Source: JAHECQ01 sp047638695 | GTDB taxonomy: Bacteria; Actinomycetota; Acidimicrobiia; Acidimicrobiales; SZUA-35 | DNA length: 58,704 nt | Direction of reading: 5' to 3' | NCBI GenBank assembly: GCA_047638695.1 | Contig: JBLINY010000019.1 | Span: 1-58,704 of the forward strand | Shown: positions 31,896 through 39,852 of the stretch, piece by piece | Layout: every line of letters starts with the position of its first letter | How positions within the stretch are numbered: position 1 is the stretch's first letter | Notes under the pieces: model-generated | Database searches by the model: none | What the model saw: only the letters and a program-made list of their open reading frames with translations | Told to the model about the DNA's origin: nothing | Program-made: the position numbers and the translations under genes

Positions 31896-33296
31896 TCAAG
31901 AGATGGCTGCCTTGAACCCGGAGTACTTTGGTTGGTCGATGGCTACCTGATTCACCACCGTTGCCCGCAGATGATCGGCCAGCCCCGCGAGATTGAGCGG
32001 CAGCGAGTTGTCGCGAAGGCCTTTGGTGAGTTGCCACCGAAGCTCCGCCGTTGTTCCCGTAGCGCTGAGCAGCTCGCTGAGCCTCGCGTGCTCTCGTTCG
32101 AGGTGGGCCGGACCAAGGTGGAGCTCGCGGAGGACAATGTCCAGCGAGTTGGATGCGACCAGAGCCATAAAGTTGGTTCGCCCCTCGGTCACTTCGCGCA
32201 CGTCGGCCCGAAGGAAGTCGCGCACACTGATCAGTAGCTCGTCGATCGTCGGTAGATCGATTGACGAGAGGGAGGGGGTGGGTGCGAGCAGGTTGACGGG
32301 GCCGGGAATGATCAGGTTCACGCAATCGACCTGACACTCTGATGAGCGGCGCGAGATTCCAGGCCGTTCAACTGTGGCATCGGGTCCGTTGCGCCAATGC
32401 TCACCCATCTTTAGGCAGCCAACGGCCCACCAGAACGAACCGAATACCTCCCAGAAGCGCACGTGATCCGGGTCGACATCGACCCCTGATTCGCTGGCAT
32501 AACCGGCGAGGAGATCGTCGAGCTCACCGAAACCCCCGACCGCCAGATCGCGTTTACCGAAGCGCCAGGAGTTCGTGCAGATCCAGCCAAGGTCGCGCAT
32601 CGGATCGCCGAGGTGAGCGACCTCCCAATCGAGCACAGCGACTACGCCGGTTGGGTCGACCATGATGTTGCCGCTGCGGAAATCGTTGTGGACCAAACGC
32701 GGCTCGGCCTCGGGCGGCATGTTTTCGAGAAGCCAACGGGCGGTGTAATCGATCATCGGCTGCGGAGTCTCGAACTCCTGGTACTGCTCCCACATCTTTC
32801 GAACGAACTGCTCCGTGGTGAGCACTTGGAGATCGTCGACGAGTCCGGTCGCTACAGGATCGATGGCGTGAATTCGGGCCAAGATCTGGCCGCATTGGCG
32901 AGCAAGCTGAGGTCGGACATCGTCGAGCTCGGGCGCTCGGAGGATCCGGGCCCCGAGCGTCTCGCCGTCGAGCCACTGCATGATGAAGCCGAGACCTAGC
33001 CCGTCGTCATGGCCGAGCACATGGAACACCTCAGGTTCGGGAACACCCGCTTCCCTGGCGACCTGCATCAACTTGGCTTCGACGGGCAGGCCAGGTCGAG
33101 TGTCATCTGGGTTCTCGTACTCGCCGCCAGCGGCGCGACGCATAGCGAGCAGGCGCTCGCCATCGGCGGTCGCGATCGTAATGCGATAGGTCTCCTGACT
33201 CGCGCCCCCCGACAGGCGTTCGGCGCTGATGAGACGCTCGAAGCCGGGGATAGTCCGTTGCAGGACGCGGGCCAGGGTGTCGTCGAACTCAGCCAT
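31896..33296 (-). CDS. APH-like phosphotransferase with C-terminal DUF6285-type extension
   Basis: A 466-residue protein. Residues about 1-310 form an aminoglycoside-phosphotransferase/choline-kinase-like fold of the ACAD10/11 type: LSGGASQETYRITI, the catalytic-loop LVHNDFRSGNIMVD (HxDxxxxN) and VLDWEVAHLGDP (DxE/D metal motif). The last about 130 residues (LPTIDELLISVRDFL to SLPLNLAGLADHLRATVV) resemble DUF6285, which often occurs as a separate small gene beside such kinases; here it appears fused, and an odd linker around residue 330 joins them. In ACAD10/11 systems the kinase phosphorylates 4-hydroxyacyl-CoAs (known from eukaryotes); a similar role here is inference. No adjacent acyl-CoA dehydrogenase was found. 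It is divergent from the penicillin acylase homologue. Confidence 0.85.
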   Translation of the reverse strand: MAEFDDTLARVLQRTIPGFERLISAERLSGGASQETYRITIATADGERLLAMRRAAGGEYENPDDTRPGLPVEAKLMQVAREAGVPEPEVFHVLGHDDGLGLGFIMQWLDGETLGARILRAPELDDVRPQLARQCGQILARIHAIDPVATGLVDDLQVLTTEQFVRKMWEQYQEFETPQPMIDYTARWLLENMPPEAEPRLVHNDFRSGNIMVDPTGVVAVLDWEVAHLGDPMRDLGWICTNSWRFGKRDLAVGGFGELDDLLAGYASESGVDVDPDHVRFWEVFGSFWWAVGCLKMGEHWRNGPDATVERPGISRRSSECQVDCVNLIIPGPVNLLAPTPSLSSIDLPTIDELLISVRDFLRADVREVTEGRTNFMALVASNSLDIVLRELHLGPAHLEREHARLSELLSATGTTAELRWQLTKGLRDNSLPLNLAGLADHLRATVVNQVAIDQPKYSGFKAAIS

Positions 33297-33343
33297 TGAC
33301 TAGGTAATTAGCAGGCAATCGGGCCGGGTGCGAGAGTTCTGGC

Positions 33344-35581
33344 ATGGGCATTACGATCACCCGCGACAATTGGGGCATTGGTCACGCTGCCTGTGGCTCT
33401 GCTTCGGACGCCTTCTGGGCCCAGGGCTGGATGGCTGCCTCCGACCGAATCTGGCAGATGGAGTGGGATCGTCGGAAGGGTCTTGGCCAATGGGCCGAGG
33501 TAGTTGGAACACCCGGGATCGATGCCGATCGGTTCTTCCGTCGGCTTGGCTTGAGTCAGGTGGCGCAGGCCGACTGGCAGGCGTTGAGGCCAGAGACCAA
33601 ACACATGACCGAAGCGTATGCAGAAGGTGTGAATGCATGGCTGGCCGCGCATCCGGACGACTTGCCTGCTGAGTTCGACACCCACCCGGGGCCACCCGCC
33701 CCCTGGGAACCGTGGCATTGCATCATGGTGTACAAGGTCCGGCACCTCTTCATGGGCACGTTCCTGCGGAAGCTCTGGCGCGGAGCCGTCCTGCACACCG
33801 CCGGTCCAGAGGCCGCTGCCGCCATGCGCGGCGATCCGCAGCAGGCGACGCCAATGGTGCCCGGGCCGGGCGTACTGCCCTCGCCCGACCTTCTTGGCGA
33901 CGCTCTGGAGGTGCTGCGCAGCTCGGCGTCCGATCTGGCCGCGGTCGCCGATACCGACGGCGGTTCGAACTCGTGGGCCGTCCACGGCTCGCGTACGGCT
34001 AGCGGGCTGCCGTTACTGGCTGGCGACCCGCATCGGGGCATCGAGTTTCCGAACGTCTACTACCAATGCCATATAACCTCGCCTGAATTTGATGTGATCG
34101 GCCTGGCCTTCCCAGGCGTACCCGGTTTCCCTCACTTCGGTCACAACGCCGCAGTCGCCTGGTGCATCACGCATGGCATGGCCGACGACACCGACGTCTT
34201 CGTCGAGACCGACCTCAGCGATGTCGACTGGCGAACCGAGAGCATTGCTGTAGCCGGCGACGGTGCCGGCGATGGCGGCGGCACCGTCGAGGTCGTATGT
34301 GGCTCGACGCCGCGGGGCCCCATCGTTCTCGGTGAACCCGACGGCGAGGGCGCCGTCCTTTCGATGATGTGGACCGGGATCTCGGGCATCGACACCACAC
34401 TCGACGCCCTTCACCCAATGCTGGTGAGCACCTCGTGTTCTGAACTGGAGGAAGCAGTTCGGCCTTGGGTCATCCCGGTCAACAACCTGCTCACGGCCGA
34501 TGTCGGCGGCGATATCTCGCTGAAGATCAGGGGCCGAGTAATCGAACGTTCCACCGCCAGCCGGTGGACTCCCATCAAGGGTTCCGACGAGAACTCCTGG
34601 GCTCGACGAGAGCCGGTGCCTTTCGATCAACTTCCGGCCTGGCGAAATCCAGACCGGGGCTTCCTGGTCACCGCCAACAATCGAATCGCCGATGCCGGGC
34701 CGTACATCTCACTCGACTTTGCCGGCCCGGCTCGCCACGATCGAATCGTGCAGTTGCTCGAACAGATGCCGCAGGCGACTCCGGCAGACATGCCAACAAT
34801 CCACTCCGACGTTCTGTCGCTGGTCGCCGGGCGAGTATGCGACCGGCTGCTCCGGGCCAAGCCAGCAACCGAGCTTGGCCGCTCGGCCCTCGGCCTTCTC
34901 GCGGTCTGGGACCATCAACTATCGGCAGACTCGGCCGCGGCGTGCCTTTACAGCTCAGCAAGGCGCAGCTGGAGCGATCTCGTTGCCGAGAGGCTCGGCG
35001 TCGCCCAGCCGAGTTTCGGCGGTGCCGGCTGGCCCGACCGTGTCGCTTCTTCCCGAATGATGCACGAAGCCGCCACCGCGCTGTTGCTGAACGACACCTG
35101 GAACGTCGTGCCTGGCATTGACAGCGACGAGGATCTGGCCCGAGTTCTGGCCGAATCGATCGACGCCGCCGCCGCCGAATTAGCCAAGAAGATGGGTCCC
35201 GACCCGGCTGCGTGGCGGTGGGACGAGATACATGTGATGGTGTCGCCACATCCGCTGGCCTCGGTCGTGGAGACGCAGGCTGCGTTGCATCCGCCGGTCG
35301 ATGGTTGCGCCGGCGATGGTGACACCGTGCGTGCCGGTGCGGTAGCTCCGCTCTATGGCGACCGGTCGCACTTCGCATCAGTGGGGCGCTACGTGTTCGA
35401 CCCCAGCGACTGGGATCAGTCGGGCTGGGTTGTTCCCCATGGCGTCAGCGGCGAGCGCGGCAGCGGGCACGACCTTGACCAGCGGCCATCATGGTTGGCC
35501 TGTGAACTGATCCCGATGTCGTACACACCCGCTGCCATCGCCAATGTTGCGAGCTCGAGCGTCGAACTCGAGCGCTGCTAG
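33344..35581 (+). CDS. penicillin acylase family Ntn hydrolase
   Basis: A 745-residue member of the penicillin G acylase/acyl-homoserine-lactone acylase family. These self-cleave into two chains, exposing an N-terminal Ser that hydrolyses amide bonds. The N-terminal part has ITRDNWGIGHACG and AQGWMAASDRIWQMEWDRRK. The cleavage site and nucleophile are in DGGSNSWAV near residue 205. Later GDPHRGIEFPN, FPGVPGFPHFGHN and ITHGMADDTDVFVE are family marks, and NNR near residue 445 fits the oxyanion region. Unlike most relatives it begins directly with the mature domain and lacks a signal peptide, suggesting a cytosolic enzyme. Its TAG lies in the first copy of a 20-bp tandem repeat. The substrate is unknown. 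Confidence 0.88.
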   Translation: MGITITRDNWGIGHAACGSASDAFWAQGWMAASDRIWQMEWDRRKGLGQWAEVVGTPGIDADRFFRRLGLSQVAQADWQALRPETKHMTEAYAEGVNAWLAAHPDDLPAEFDTHPGPPAPWEPWHCIMVYKVRHLFMGTFLRKLWRGAVLHTAGPEAAAAMRGDPQQATPMVPGPGVLPSPDLLGDALEVLRSSASDLAAVADTDGGSNSWAVHGSRTASGLPLLAGDPHRGIEFPNVYYQCHITSPEFDVIGLAFPGVPGFPHFGHNAAVAWCITHGMADDTDVFVETDLSDVDWRTESIAVAGDGAGDGGGTVEVVCGSTPRGPIVLGEPDGEGAVLSMMWTGISGIDTTLDALHPMLVSTSCSELEEAVRPWVIPVNNLLTADVGGDISLKIRGRVIERSTASRWTPIKGSDENSWARREPVPFDQLPAWRNPDRGFLVTANNRIADAGPYISLDFAGPARHDRIVQLLEQMPQATPADMPTIHSDVLSLVAGRVCDRLLRAKPATELGRSALGLLAVWDHQLSADSAAACLYSSARRSWSDLVAERLGVAQPSFGGAGWPDRVASSRMMHEAATALLLNDTWNVVPGIDSDEDLARVLAESIDAAAAELAKKMGPDPAAWRWDEIHVMVSPHPLASVVETQAALHPPVDGCAGDGDTVRAGAVAPLYGDRSHFASVGRYVFDPSDWDQSGWVVPHGVSGERGSGHDLDQRPSWLACELIPMSYTPAAIANVASSSVELERC

Positions 35582-35716
35582 ATCGTCGGCTTCGCTGCTA
35601 GATCGTCGGCTTCGCTGCTAGACCGTCGGCTTCGCTGCTAGACCGTCGGCTTCGCTGCTAGACCGTCGGCTTCGCTGCTAGACCGTCGGCTTCGCTGCTA
35701 GACCGTCGGCTTCGCC
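35573..35716. repeat. 20-bp tandem repeat spanning two convergent stop codons
   Basis: Six full copies of GAYCGTCGGCTTCGCTGCTA lie at 35581-35700, preceded by the partial CGCTGCTA (35573-35580) and followed by a 16-bp partial copy to 35716. The first two full copies have T and the rest C at the third base. The stop of the penicillin acylase homologue (35579-35581) is in the first unit and the stop of the convergent SDR (35698-35700) in the last. Each unit holds CTAG, giving TAG on both strands in rotating frames. The unit matches the last codons of the SDR gene (KPTV-stop), so it probably arose by duplication of that gene end. Confidence 0.95.
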
Positions 35717-36660
35717 TTGCCAAAGCCTCGCATGGTGTCTCCAATGGTGGTGGTGGTGGAAGCGATGTCGCCGCGACCATCCAACAAACGGGGGGCCTTG
35801 TCAGCCAGGTCCTCGACACTCCAGCGGCCCTCGGTGACGATGAGATCCTTCTCCTTGTTGAGGTTCCAACCGCCGTACAGGCCGACTTCGTTGCCACCAA
35901 CGTGGAACACACCGCCGGTGAACGGGCAGTCGGCTGTGGAGAGATAGGCCACCAGGGGCGAAATGTTCGCTGGGTCCCAGAGGTCGAATTCGGCCGCGTC
36001 TTCCGGGGGCTTGATGGCCTCGCCGACACCTGGAGTCTGGAGCGTCATACGCGTGCGGGCTAGGGGAGCGAGGCAGTTGACTTTCACGCCGTAGCGGCCC
36101 AGCTCGCCTGCGCCAACGAGGGTCATGGCGGCAATGGCGGCCTTGGCGCCGGCGTAGTTGTACTGACCGAGATTCCCAAGCATGGCCCCGGAAGCGGTGT
36201 TCACGATGGCGGCATTGACCTCTTTGCCGGCCTTTACCTGCTCGCGCCAGTAGGCGGATGCCCATCGAGTGGGAACGAAGTGCCCCTTCATGTGGACGTC
36301 AATGACGGAGTCCCATTCGGGCTCGGTCATGTTGACGATGACGCGATCGCGCAAGATTCCGGCGTTGTTCACGAGCACGTGAAGGTCGCCGAACGTTTCG
36401 ACGGCGGCGTTGATCATGCCCTGCACGCCCTCCCAGTCGGTCACGTTGGCGCCGTTGGCGATCGCCTCGCCACCCATGGCCCTGATCTCGGCCGCGGTTT
36501 CCTCCGCCGGCGACTGATCCGATCCGCTGCCGTCGACCGCGCCGCCCAAATCGTTCACGACGATCCTGGCGCCTTCTGCCGCCATCAGTAGCGCATGTTC
36601 ACGGCCGATACCGCGTCCTGCGCCGGTGATAATCGCTACTCTTCCATCAAGTGTTCCCAT
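35698..36660 (-). CDS. SDR family 3-hydroxyacyl-CoA dehydrogenase-like protein
   Basis: A 320-residue short-chain dehydrogenase of the type found in the N-terminal domain of peroxisomal multifunctional enzyme 2. TGAGRGIGREHAL (TGxxxGIG) is near residue 13 and VVNDLGGAVDGSG after strand 2 is typical of that group. NNAGILRDRVIVNMTE and the Ser/Tyr/Lys set (NTASGAM, YNYAGAKAAI) are intact, and CLAPLARTRMT follows. The C-terminal extension beyond 250 residues includes GWNLNKEKDLIVTEG. It likely oxidises a (3R)-hydroxyacyl-CoA (family-based inference). It is the last gene of the operon carboxyltransferase-hotdog-SDR (12-bp gap upstream). Its 3' end is tandemly duplicated. Confidence 0.88.
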   Translation of the reverse strand: MGTLDGRVAIITGAGRGIGREHALLMAAEGARIVVNDLGGAVDGSGSDQSPAEETAAEIRAMGGEAIANGANVTDWEGVQGMINAAVETFGDLHVLVNNAGILRDRVIVNMTEPEWDSVIDVHMKGHFVPTRWASAYWREQVKAGKEVNAAIVNTASGAMLGNLGQYNYAGAKAAIAAMTLVGAGELGRYGVKVNCLAPLARTRMTLQTPGVGEAIKPPEDAAEFDLWDPANISPLVAYLSTADCPFTGGVFHVGGNEVGLYGGWNLNKEKDLIVTEGRWSVEDLADKAPRLLDGRGDIASTTTTIGDTMRGFGKAKPTV

Positions 36661-36671
36661 GAGGCGGAAGC

Positions 36672-37394
36672 CTACCCAGCGTCGGGGATCGAGACCCAGA
36701 ACGAATCGGCATGGGCAACAACGTTGCCTGCATCATCGAATACGCACGATGCGGCTCCTCGCTTGCGGCCTTCCCACCCTCCGGGCCAAGAACCATCGTG
36801 ACCAACAATGACGTAGGTCCGTCCAACCTCAATCGGCTGCAGCATCTCAACCGCGTAACGCACAGTGAGCGCATTCCGACGCTCAGGGTGATGTCCGACG
36901 TAGAAGCCGCAGGTGCAGTCGAGGGCCATCCATACCAAGTGCTCGTGGACGATGCCGGCGTCATCGCCAGCCCACTCCGGGGGTGTCCAATCGGTTGCCA
37001 CCCGACCCGTACCGTCGGCGAGGAGACCGGGCCAGACACGCATGGTGCGCTCAGTGAACCCACACGAGAGGCAGCTGCTGGCGTTGTGCTCTTCGGCGGT
37101 GACGGGAAAACGAGACCTCGCATCGGTTGCCGATGAAATGGTCACGGACTCGGTATCGACGAACTCGATGGTCGACGGCGTCGCCTCCATCACTAGGGCG
37201 TCGTTGTGCTGTAGCTGCCAGCCGCCTTCAACCTCGACTATCTGCATCTCTGACTCGAGCGGGATGGGTGCTCGCAAACTTATTGCTACCGGTTGGCCGA
37301 TCGCTGCTTGGAACCTCGAGCTGGTGTAGCCCCCCTGGCCAAGACCGGGTCGTCCCTGCCCCCATCTCGGGATGACGATGGTGCTATCGCTCAT
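36672..37394 (-). CDS. hot-dog fold thioesterase-like protein, unknown
   Basis: A 240-residue protein resembling an uncharacterised actinobacterial hot-dog family found near acyl-CoA genes. The segment HEHLVWMALDCTCGFYVGHH fits the family's (F/V)-W-x-ALDC-P-x-G-W element, and VGRTYVIVGHDGSWPGGWEGRKRGAASCVFDDAGNVVAHADSFW fits its C-terminal hot-dog strands; the usual Pro after the Cys is replaced. A Cys pair occurs in ASSCLSCGF (about residues 103-111). No catalytic set is obvious. ATG 37394 overlaps the carboxyltransferase stop by ATGA, so it is coupled to that gene and probably handles the same acyl-CoA, for example as a dehydratase or thioesterase (inference). Confidence 0.7.
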   Translation of the reverse strand: MSDSTIVIPRWGQGRPGLGQGGYTSSRFQAAIGQPVAISLRAPIPLESEMQIVEVEGGWQLQHNDALVMEATPSTIEFVDTESVTISSATDARSRFPVTAEEHNASSCLSCGFTERTMRVWPGLLADGTGRVATDWTPPEWAGDDAGIVHEHLVWMALDCTCGFYVGHHPERRNALTVRYAVEMLQPIEVGRTYVIVGHDGSWPGGWEGRKRGAASCVFDDAGNVVAHADSFWVSIPDAG

Positions 37395-38992
37395 GGGCGA
37401 ACCGCGCGCTTCTGGCGCTGCGCCAGCTTGGCCAATTGCGGCTGGGCCAGCTTTACAAAGGTGCACGCTAGCCGGCGTGTCTCACGAGGATCGATGAGAT
37501 CAACAACATCGCCGTGATGGGCAGCCCTGAACGGAGACCGCAGCCGCAGGAGCCGTTCCTCCAACATCTCACGATGGGCATCAGGGTCATCTGCCGCTTC
37601 GATCTCGCGACGGTAAGCGGCTGCGACACCACCTTCGATCGGGATGCCGCCCCACTCGCCCGCGGGCCAACCAAAGCGGAGGTTGATGCCATCAGGTAGG
37701 CCGATGCTGTTGGGGCCATCAGCCGCTACGCCGTACGACTTGCGAACGTTGAACTCGACTTTGGGTACCTCGGCTTCCGCAGAAGCAATCAGCGCCCGAA
37801 CACCTCGACGCATCGTTGCCTTTTTCTCGGCGACCGATCCCAACATGAATCCAGGCATGTCGAGGAAGATGACCACCGGCAGATTGAAGGCATCACAGAG
37901 GTCAAGGAAGTGGGCGTACTTATCGGCGCCATCACCATCGACCGCGCCTGCCATCTTCATTGGGTCACTGGCGATGATGCCAACGCTGTAGCCGTCGAGG
38001 CGAGCGAAGCCGGTGATCACCGCGCCCGCATAGTGTCGGCGCATCTCGAAGAAATCACCGTTGTCGACAACGTGGCCGATGAGTTCGCGCATGTTGTAGC
38101 CGCGCCGTCGGTTCGTAGGGATGATGTTGAGCAGCTCTTCAGGCCGACGATTTGGCGAGTCGCCGGTGTCTACGCGGGGAGCGACCTCTTCGGTGGTGTT
38201 CGGCAGATACGACAGGAAAGCCTTTATCTGGGCGAAAGCATCTTCTTCGTCCTCGGCCACGTTGTCGACCTGGCCGCTGTCATACACGTGCATCTTGTAG
38301 CCACCAAGCTCTTCTTTGGTGAGCTTTTCGCCAATGGCTCGTTCAACCACGGGGGGACCGGAGGGGAAGATCTGGGATTGGTCCTTCACCATGACGGTGA
38401 AGTGAGCCATAAGGGCGGCCGCAGCTGGCCAGCCGGCAACCGATCCCATGATCCCACTGGCTACCGGCACCTTGGTCATGAGTCGGACGCCCTGCCACCA
38501 GAGGTGCCCCTGGGGCAGACCCATATGGCCGTCCTGTTCGTCCTGCTTCGAGCTGTGACCCACGCCCTCACGCAGCTGCACATACGGAATGCCGTACTGG
38601 AGAGCGAGCGGCTGAGCGAAGTCGTGAGGCATTTTGTGCACGTTGTGGGGGCTCCCCCCGGACAACGTGAAGTCGTCGCCGCCGATCGCTATGGGCCGAC
38701 CATCGACTTCTGCCAGCCCCATTACGTAGCCACCGGGCGTGAAACTGATGAGGTTGCCCTCCTCGTCGTAGTCGGCGCCGCCCATGAGCGGCCCCATCTC
38801 GATGAAGGAGTCTGGATCGGTCATCTTCGCTATCCGCTCGCGCACCGTGTAGCGGCCGCCTGCGTGTTGGCGCTCGACCCGTTCCGGGCCGCCCAATTCG
38901 GCCGCCAAACCTTTGATGTACTCGATTTCGTCGAGCGCCTCGTCCCAGCCCATGCCGGGCTTCCATGATTCTCGGTTCGGATCGACCGGCAT
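37391..38992 (-). CDS. acyl-CoA carboxylase, carboxyltransferase subunit
   Basis: A 533-residue carboxyltransferase with the two crotonase-like halves of the AccD/PccB/MmdA family. It transfers CO2 from carboxybiotin to an acyl-CoA. The N half has GGRYTVRERIAKMTDPDSFIEMG, GSPHNVHKM, GVGHSSKQ and the CoA/biotin-binding region around GIMGSVAGWPAAAALM. The C half includes the oxyanion segments YAHFLDLCDAFNLPVVIFLDMPGFMLGS and PKVEFNVRKSYGVAA. It is closest in pattern to propionyl/methylcrotonyl-type subunits. ATG 38992 has GAGGAG 9 bp upstream; an in-frame extension has no family similarity. No biotin carboxylase lies nearby, but a stand-alone biotin carrier is divergent at 39057, so the holoenzyme must borrow an alpha subunit. 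Confidence 0.9.
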   Translation of the reverse strand: MPVDPNRESWKPGMGWDEALDEIEYIKGLAAELGGPERVERQHAGGRYTVRERIAKMTDPDSFIEMGPLMGGADYDEEGNLISFTPGGYVMGLAEVDGRPIAIGGDDFTLSGGSPHNVHKMPHDFAQPLALQYGIPYVQLREGVGHSSKQDEQDGHMGLPQGHLWWQGVRLMTKVPVASGIMGSVAGWPAAAALMAHFTVMVKDQSQIFPSGPPVVERAIGEKLTKEELGGYKMHVYDSGQVDNVAEDEEDAFAQIKAFLSYLPNTTEEVAPRVDTGDSPNRRPEELLNIIPTNRRRGYNMRELIGHVVDNGDFFEMRRHYAGAVITGFARLDGYSVGIIASDPMKMAGAVDGDGADKYAHFLDLCDAFNLPVVIFLDMPGFMLGSVAEKKATMRRGVRALIASAEAEVPKVEFNVRKSYGVAADGPNSIGLPDGINLRFGWPAGEWGGIPIEGGVAAAYRREIEAADDPDAHREMLEERLLRLRSPFRAAHHGDVVDLIDPRETRRLACTFVKLAQPQLAKLAQRQKRAVRP

Positions 38993-39056
38993 GCGCTTGA
39001 CTCCTCTGGGGTTGTTGTTCGTGGCGAGGCTACTGTTCGTCAACCAGGAGGATCGA

Positions 39057-39269
39057 ATGATTGAAATCAGAGCAGAGATCACCGCCAACGTGTGGCTGGT
39101 GAACGTCGAAGCAGGCCAGGCCGTTGACGCCGCGGCCGAATTGATTGTGTTGGAGTCGATGAAGATGGAACTTCCCGTTGCTGCGCCAGGGGCCGGCACG
39201 ATCAACAAAGTGCATGTCGCCGTCGGTGATCACGTCACCGAGGGTGATCTCCTGGTCACCTTCGACTGA
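39057..39269 (+). CDS. stand-alone biotin carrier protein (TB7.3-like)
   Basis: A 70-residue single biotinyl domain. The biotinylation motif ESMKMELPV lies at residues about 33-41, with the target Lys between two Met. GQAVDAAAELIVLE before it and GTINKVHVAVGDHVTEGDLLV after it form the two halves of the hammerhead. Length and motif match mycobacterial TB7.3 (about 71 residues, same ESMKME). AGGAGGA at 39046-39052 is a near-perfect ribosome site for ATG 39057. It is divergent from the carboxyltransferase operon (64-bp shared promoter), so it probably carries carboxybiotin to that enzyme (inference). Confidence 0.92.
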   Translation: MIEIRAEITANVWLVNVEAGQAVDAAAELIVLESMKMELPVAAPGAGTINKVHVAVGDHVTEGDLLVTFD

Positions 39270-39301
39270 GAACTCAATCCACACCGGCGACTGAGAACTC
39301 A
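39263..39301. repeat. 14-bp direct repeat with palindromic core
   Basis: CGACTGAGAACTCA occurs at 39263-39276 and again at 39288-39301. Its core TGAGAACTCA is an inverted repeat (TGAG-AA-CTCA). The first copy contains the stop of the biotin carrier gene and the stop of the regulator remnant on the other strand; the second lies inside the remnant. It may be another gene-end duplication. Confidence 0.7.
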
Positions 39302-39770
39302 GTAGCGAAGAAGGTCGGCAAAAGGTCGTCGGTGTCAGTCGGTTGGAAGAGCGCGATGTACAGGCCCTCGAATGCGATGGCGTGGAGCGACCACATTTCA
39401 GCCTCGTCGGTCGGTCGGTCGGTCGGTCGGTCGGTCGGTCGATGTCATCGAGCGCTTCGCTGAGGCCCGAACGCATGGCGAGGCCCTCGACCAACGCTGC
39501 AGCAGCGGTCGAGAATTGGACGATGGCGTACCCAGGTCGAAGCTTGTAGCCGAACAGCGTTGACATGGCGGTGTAGAGGTCGCCGAAGACCCTCGCGACC
39601 TCTCGCTGCCAGCCGATGGCAGGGTCAGCACGTGATCGGACAATTCCGTAGGCCGCAGTAAGGATCGATCGCTCCGTTGATGCGGTAACGGCGTGGTAGC
39701 TGGCCCCGGCACCAACCCGAATGATGGAGCGCAGCGGTGGACCTCGAAACGTCAGCGGCCTGTCCTGCAC
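39274..39770 (-). pseudogene. frameshifted regulator-like gene (TetR C-terminal-like)
   Basis: Two coding stretches with normal codon bias lie in different frames and meet at the (CCGA)n tract at 39407-39441. The upstream part runs from about 39820 (first usable start GTG 39770) and reads RVFGDLYTAMSTLFGYKLRP and ALVEGLAMRSGLSEALDDI. The downstream part, one frame over, reads DEAEMWSLHAIAFEGLYIA and ends VAGVD at TGA 39274-39276. Gain of one 4-bp unit or loss of two would join them. The pattern resembles the ligand-binding half of TetR regulators, but no helix-turn-helix is found before the next gene (39853), so it is probably a remnant. Alternatives are an unrelated short protein or a switchable gene. 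Confidence 0.6.
39407..39441. repeat. tetranucleotide tract (TCGG)8.75
   Basis: Eight full TCGG units plus TCG (CCGA on the minus strand) form a perfect 35-bp microsatellite. On the minus strand it codes for a DRPT repeat and lies exactly at the frame change of the regulator-like gene. No other tract of this kind was seen in the window. Confidence 0.97.
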
Positions 39771-39852
39771 CGTGGAGTCGGACCGTCCCAGCCCGACCTC
39801 GAGGCCGTCGTTGAGTGTTCAGACCTATGGAAACGGGAAAAAGTCGCGAGGG

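Noticed and set aside
35573..35716. Possible CRISPR array
   Set aside because: Units are directly adjacent 20-bp copies with no spacers and no cas genes nearby.
37910..38968. Plus-strand open frame of 352 codons across the carboxyltransferase
   Set aside because: Antisense shadow of a clear AccD/PccB-type protein; no recognisable domain.
38993..39208. N-terminal extension of the carboxyltransferase (72 residues)
   Set aside because: It would overlap the biotin carrier gene and its promoter, and has no family similarity; ATG 38992 has a good ribosome site.
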